Shown: in pieces, positions 60,438 to 64,000 of the stretch
Layout of the letters: each line of letters begins with the position of its first letter
Position numbering within the stretch: position 1 is the stretch's first letter
Source: Paenibacillus alba
GTDB taxonomy: Bacteria; Bacillota; Bacilli; Paenibacillales; NBRC-103111
Reading direction: 5' to 3'
DNA length: 64,000 nucleotides
Assembly: GCF_013204855.1 (NCBI RefSeq)
Contig: NZ_JABMKZ010000016.1
Span: 62,001 to 126,000, forward strand
Notes under the pieces: model-generated
Seen by the model: only the letters and a program-made list of their open reading frames with translations
Databases searched by the model: none
Told to the model about the DNA's origin: nothing
Program-made: the position numbers and the translations under genes

Positions 60438-62216
60438 ATGGCAAGGAATCTGATTCCAATAGGGAAAAAGTGTTTAATTATCGTCTTGGCTCTTATACTT
60501 CAAACTGTCAGTCCGTTCATTGCTGCTAGCTATGCGGAGGGTGTCTACAGTGAAGGACATGATCTTGTGGAAGCACCGGATCATTTGGCGGTCAGCAGCA
60601 CTACCTCCACGAGTATCAGTTTGACCTGGCGTGCAGTGGCGGGATCTTCTGACGCGGATGTCAGTTATCAGGTAAAGATGGTCGATACAGTGGGCTCAAG
60701 TGTATACGAAAATGTTTACAGCTTCAACGCAGCTGGATTTACTCATTATACGGTTAAAGGGTTAAATGCAGGCCAACGCTACACGTTCACGGTGCAAGCC
60801 ATGAATGCGTGGGGGCCGGTGTCAATGCCAAGCAGCGCAATAATGGCTAGCACGCTCCCAGTGGTCACTCTGGAAACACCCAGTACTCCGGAACTGCGTC
60901 TTACCCATCGTACGTCAGACAGCATTGGATTGGGGTGGACTCCGTCGGTAGATAATGCAGGAGTTACAGCTTATGCTATCTACAAGGACGCTGCTCTGGT
61001 GACGGAAGTCACTTATGGCACAACTGCTTTTACCGTTCAAGGATTGCTTGCGGGGCAGCATTACACCTTTACGGTACAAGCTAAAGATCAGTTAGGGAAT
61101 GTATCTAAAATGAGTAATGAGTTGAAGGTTACTACACTTACCGAAGGAAAAACCAGCTCGACTATGAGTATGGGCAGCGGCAATGCCCTCCATACGTTAG
61201 CGGTACAGCCAGATGGCTCCGTTTGGGCTTGGGGAAATAATTATAAGGGCCAGCTTGGCGATAACAAAGAGATTTATCGTCAGAAGCCGATTCAAATCAT
61301 GGGGCTGCCGACGATCAGCGCCGTGACTGTCGGACAGGATCACTCCTTAGCACTTGCCAAAGACGGTTCGGTATGGGCTTGGGGAGGCAATAATGCCGGA
61401 CAATTGGGTAATGGCACATTGGACCCAACAGTTGTTCCAGCAAGAGTGCCAGGATTGACCAATGTTGTAGCGGTTCAAGCGGGCGAACAACATTCTTTGG
61501 CTTTGTTGGCTGATGGAACGGTATGGGCCTGGGGCCTTAACGTGTATGGGCAGCTCGGAGACGGATCGACGGAGAATAGAGCGTTGCCCGTACAGGTTGC
61601 AGGCTTGAATTCTATCGCTGCAATTTCTGCAGGTGCCTTCCATAATCTAGCTATTAACCATGATGGAGAAGTGTTCTCCTGGGGCTTTAATGTGTATGGT
61701 CAGCTTGGCGATAACACTAAGACGAACCGCCTAAGCCCTGTGCACCTTGCAGAGCTGCGTGGTGTTACTTCGGTATCAGCCGGGTTTTATCACAGCATGG
61801 CTGTAAAGAATGACGGTACCGTATGGAGCTGGGGAACCAACGTGAAGGGCTTATTGGGCGATGGTACATCCACCGACCGATTTACGCCAATACAAACAGC
61901 AAACCTTAGCTCGGTGGTACGTGTGTCCGCAGGCGCACTACATAGTATGGCGCTGAAAGATGACGGTACTGTATGGACTTGGGGAGCCAATAATGCAGGC
62001 CAGCTTGGCGTTAACTCCGAGAGTTCGATCCCATCTGAACTGGCGATCAGCGGTCGTATAGCCTTTATAAGTGCAGGCTTTATGAGCAGCAGTGCAGTCA
62101 GCGAGGAAGGGAACTTCTTGACATGGGGCTATAACGGGTACGGCCAGCTTGGCGACGATACACAAACCGATGCAGCAACTCCAGTCAGCATTCAATTAAA
62201 AGAAATATCCAAGTAA
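60438..62216 (+). CDS. Secreted FN3-RCC1 repeat protein
   Basis: 592 residues: signal peptide (ends near ASYAEG), two fibronectin III domains (about 45-137 and 148-235) with the paired YTFTVQA motif, then about seven RCC1-type repeats (about 245-590) each with a GSVWAWGxNxxGQLGD core, predicted to form a seven-bladed propeller. Likely a surface or matrix binding protein; RCC1 repeats in bacteria mediate protein contacts. Same strand and close after the collagen-like gene. RBS AAAGGAAG. Confidence 0.88.
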   Translation: MARNLIPIGKKCLIIVLALILQTVSPFIAASYAEGVYSEGHDLVEAPDHLAVSSTTSTSISLTWRAVAGSSDADVSYQVKMVDTVGSSVYENVYSFNAAGFTHYTVKGLNAGQRYTFTVQAMNAWGPVSMPSSAIMASTLPVVTLETPSTPELRLTHRTSDSIGLGWTPSVDNAGVTAYAIYKDAALVTEVTYGTTAFTVQGLLAGQHYTFTVQAKDQLGNVSKMSNELKVTTLTEGKTSSTMSMGSGNALHTLAVQPDGSVWAWGNNYKGQLGDNKEIYRQKPIQIMGLPTISAVTVGQDHSLALAKDGSVWAWGGNNAGQLGNGTLDPTVVPARVPGLTNVVAVQAGEQHSLALLADGTVWAWGLNVYGQLGDGSTENRALPVQVAGLNSIAAISAGAFHNLAINHDGEVFSWGFNVYGQLGDNTKTNRLSPVHLAELRGVTSVSAGFYHSMAVKNDGTVWSWGTNVKGLLGDGTSTDRFTPIQTANLSSVVRVSAGALHSMALKDDGTVWTWGANNAGQLGVNSESSIPSELAISGRIAFISAGFMSSSAVSEEGNFLTWGYNGYGQLGDDTQTDAATPVSIQLKEISK

Positions 62217-62265
62217 ATCTGCAATTGTGAGAAGTATGTACTCGCAGATAAATAAGGGGAATTAG

Positions 62266-62303
62266 AACAACCGGAATGGCTAACGCCTATTCCGGTTGTT
62301 TGC
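62266..62303 (+). terminator. Terminator after RCC1 gene
   Basis: Stem AACAACCGGAAT.GGC / GCCTATTCCGGTTGTT (one bulge) followed by TTGC; ends the surface-protein locus. Confidence 0.85.
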
Positions 62304-62409
62304 TTAGTGTAGGACTATCTACTGTTATAATCTGGTACTTTAGTAGTTATTATGATAGTATAAATTTGTTGCTTTTTGTTAAATTTTGCTGATTATTGGG
62401 GTGGTTAGC

Positions 62410-63564
62410 TTGGCACTAATTGATAGAATTAAGTATGATGGAGCTGCGGACGGGAATTGGTTGGTTTACAAATATCCTAGTGAAGATTTAACCATGGGAG
62501 CGCAGCTAGTCGTCGGTGAAGGCCAGCTTGCTATATTCGTCAAAGAAGGAAGAGCGCTGGACTTGTTTGGGCCTGGTACCCATACCTTGTCAACGGGAAA
62601 CATTCCGCTGTTAAACCAACTGGTCAATTTGCCATTTGGTAATGAAACTCCTTTTACCGCGGAAATTTATTATATTAACACAACGTTGAATATGAATTTA
62701 AAGTGGGGAACGGAGTCGCCGATTCAGATCGTAGATCCGGTTTACCATGTAAGAATTAATGCAAGAGCTAATGGACAGTACACCATGAGAGTGAATGACT
62801 ACAGCATATTTCTGACCCAAATTATAGGCACGCAAAAGGGTGGGACGACCATCACGGTGCAAAATTTGCTGCCGAATTTCAAAGGTATCGTCCTTAATAG
62901 CGTAGATACGATTCTAGCGCAATACATCATTGAGAAAAAAGTATCGGTCTTAGATATCCGTACCAAACAAAGAGAAATCGCACAGCTATGTATGGATGAT
63001 ATGAAGGATGGTTTCTTAACGTTCGGAATAGAATTGGTTAACTTTTTTGTCAATTCTATTAATTTTCCGGATGAAGATATGGAAGTTATTAATGGCATTC
63101 TCCAGCGTAAAGCCGAGTTTGATATTCTTGGTGATGCTAGATATGCCACGCAAAAACAATTTGAGATTATGGGCAATTTCTCCAAAAATGAGGGTACCTC
63201 GGGAATGGCTAATGCGGGTATCGGAATGGGTTTAGGTTTTGGCATGATGGGCCAGCTCGGAGGCGCAATTTCGAATATATCGAATAATACGATAAGACAG
63301 CCTGTGCCATCACCCGCAGAGACAAGTGTTCCTTGCAAACATTGCAATTCGGCTAACTCAGCCGATGCCAAATTTTGCGCGGATTGCGGACAAAAAATGC
63401 AATCGACCAAACCATGCTATAAATGTAACGCGGAGAACAAGGAAAATGCTAAATTTTGTTCAGAATGCGGAACCGCAATCGGGATTATTTCCTGCCCAAG
63501 TTGTAGTCACGAACTGACGGCCGGCTCAAGGTTTTGCCCTGAATGCGGCACATCTTTAGTATAA
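62410..63564 (+). CDS. SPFH-domain protein with C-terminal zinc ribbons (YdjI-like)
   Basis: 384 residues. SPFH/band-7-like region (about 10-290: AQLVVGEGQLAIFVKEGRAL; GPGTHTLSTGNIPLLNQLVN; PFTAEIYYINTTLNMNLKWG), a Gly/Met-rich hinge, then three double-Cys zinc ribbons (PCKHCNSAN..FCADCG; PCYKCNAEN..FCSECG; SCPSCSHEL..FCPECG). It matches B. subtilis YdjI, a membrane-stress-associated protein. The TTG at 62410 gives MALIDRIKYDG, the family start. A membrane protein gene follows after 12 bases. Confidence 0.9.
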   Translation: MALIDRIKYDGAADGNWLVYKYPSEDLTMGAQLVVGEGQLAIFVKEGRALDLFGPGTHTLSTGNIPLLNQLVNLPFGNETPFTAEIYYINTTLNMNLKWGTESPIQIVDPVYHVRINARANGQYTMRVNDYSIFLTQIIGTQKGGTTITVQNLLPNFKGIVLNSVDTILAQYIIEKKVSVLDIRTKQREIAQLCMDDMKDGFLTFGIELVNFFVNSINFPDEDMEVINGILQRKAEFDILGDARYATQKQFEIMGNFSKNEGTSGMANAGIGMGLGFGMMGQLGGAISNISNNTIRQPVPSPAETSVPCKHCNSANSADAKFCADCGQKMQSTKPCYKCNAENKENAKFCSECGTAIGIISCPSCSHELTAGSRFCPECGTSLV

Positions 63565-63576
63565 GGAGTGGTTGAA

Positions 63577-64000
63577 TTGAGTAAGGATAAGTATTTTAAG
63601 ATACTGGCAAGTGTTGTTGCAGCCTGCGTATTATTACTCGTGTTTTTCCTTATTATTGTCGTAGGATTGGCGTTAAATTCATTTGCTACCTACCTCATCA
63701 TGCTCGTTGTTATTTTCATAGGTGCAGCTGAAGTATTTGGTTTCTATCAAGCCTTTATAGCGAGAAGCACCTCATCCATCCGGTTCCCTTATAAGCTAGC
63801 GCTTGTAACCACGACGCAGTTGTTTGCTGCTATTGAATTGACGTTAATAGGGATATATGCAAGATTCGCTTTGAGTAGTGCTCTGGATCATTTTGTACGC
63901 AAGTTACCCGCAGCTATAGAAACGACCCAATTAAAAATAAGCGCGACGTATAGTGTATTAGCATTGTTAGGTGTCGCCTTGTATGTTATAGCTTACGCTT
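63577..64000 (+). CDS. Membrane protein, 3' end cut by the window
   Basis: TTG start after AAGGAGTGG; the frame is open to base 64000 (141 codons). At least four hydrophobic segments (ILASVVAACVLLLVFFLIIV; ATYLIMLVVIFIGAAEVFGF; TTTQLFAAIELTLIGIYARF; SATYSVLALLGVALYVIAYA). Not recognised. Its place right after the SPFH gene suggests it is a membrane partner of that protein. Confidence 0.8.
   Translation, partial: MSKDKYFKILASVVAACVLLLVFFLIIVVGLALNSFATYLIMLVVIFIGAAEVFGFYQAFIARSTSSIRFPYKLALVTTTQLFAAIELTLIGIYARFALSSALDHFVRKLPAAIETTQLKISATYSVLALLGVALYVIAYA

Overview
The window is a Firmicutes chromosome segment, most likely Paenibacillus. Evidence: the walI(yycI)-walJ(yycJ)-htrA-CxxH/CxxC protein-rlmH gene order at the left end, moderate GC, strong Shine-Dalgarno sites with many TTG/GTG starts, and an SLH/collagen-like surface locus at the right end.

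Layout. (1) 1-4324: core genes of the walRK locus ending in rlmH. (2) 4251-38357: a complete-looking ~34 kb prophage inserted in the 3' end of rlmH, flanked by perfect 74-bp direct repeats (attL 4251-4324, attR 38284-38357). It carries a leftward integrase/ImmA/CI block, a Cro-type rightward early promoter, replication and regulatory genes, an ArpU late regulator followed by an 11-bp-periodic site array, HNH-TerS-TerL packaging, an HK97-type head, a contractile tail (DUF3383-like sheath, tube, tape measure, Gp138-like spike, gp25, baseplate J) and holin/amidase lysis. Between lysis and attR sits AT-rich cargo: an AAA+ ATPase plus subtilase pair matching the IetAS anti-phage/stability system, with a convergent small gene that looks like a peptidase-associated Pepco-type domain. 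(3) 38358-49536: a patchwork of accessory genes and broken fragments (DUF6138-like gene, discoidin-like remnant, two-domain nitroreductase with MarR regulator, ABC-F ATPase, SRPBCC/HxlR pair, DUF421 protein, CPCC remnant, and a high-GC actinobacterial-looking membrane protein). It is punctuated by three more copies of the last codons of rlmH (43716-43736, 48060-48077, 49519-49536), so the 3' end of rlmH appears to have been used repeatedly as an insertion site, as SCC elements do in staphylococci. No recombinase gene is visible in this part. (4) 49537-64000: probably resident chromosome. It holds a hypothetical gene, a short intergenic repeat family, a sigma-54 unit (activator, -24/-12 promoter, aldehyde dehydrogenase, DUF779) next to rpoN itself, a glycosyltransferase with an SLH-anchored collagen-like protein and an FN3/RCC1 secreted protein, and an SPFH/zinc-ribbon protein with a membrane partner cut by the window end.

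How the parts work together: the prophage early switch (CI/Cro operators around a consensus promoter) should control lysogeny, ArpU the late operon, and the IetAS cargo is likely expressed from the lysogen to exclude other phages. The accessory islands add small, independently regulated resistance or detoxification functions (ABC-F; nitroreductase/MarR; SRPBCC/HxlR). No tRNA, rRNA, CRISPR array or intact transposase was seen.
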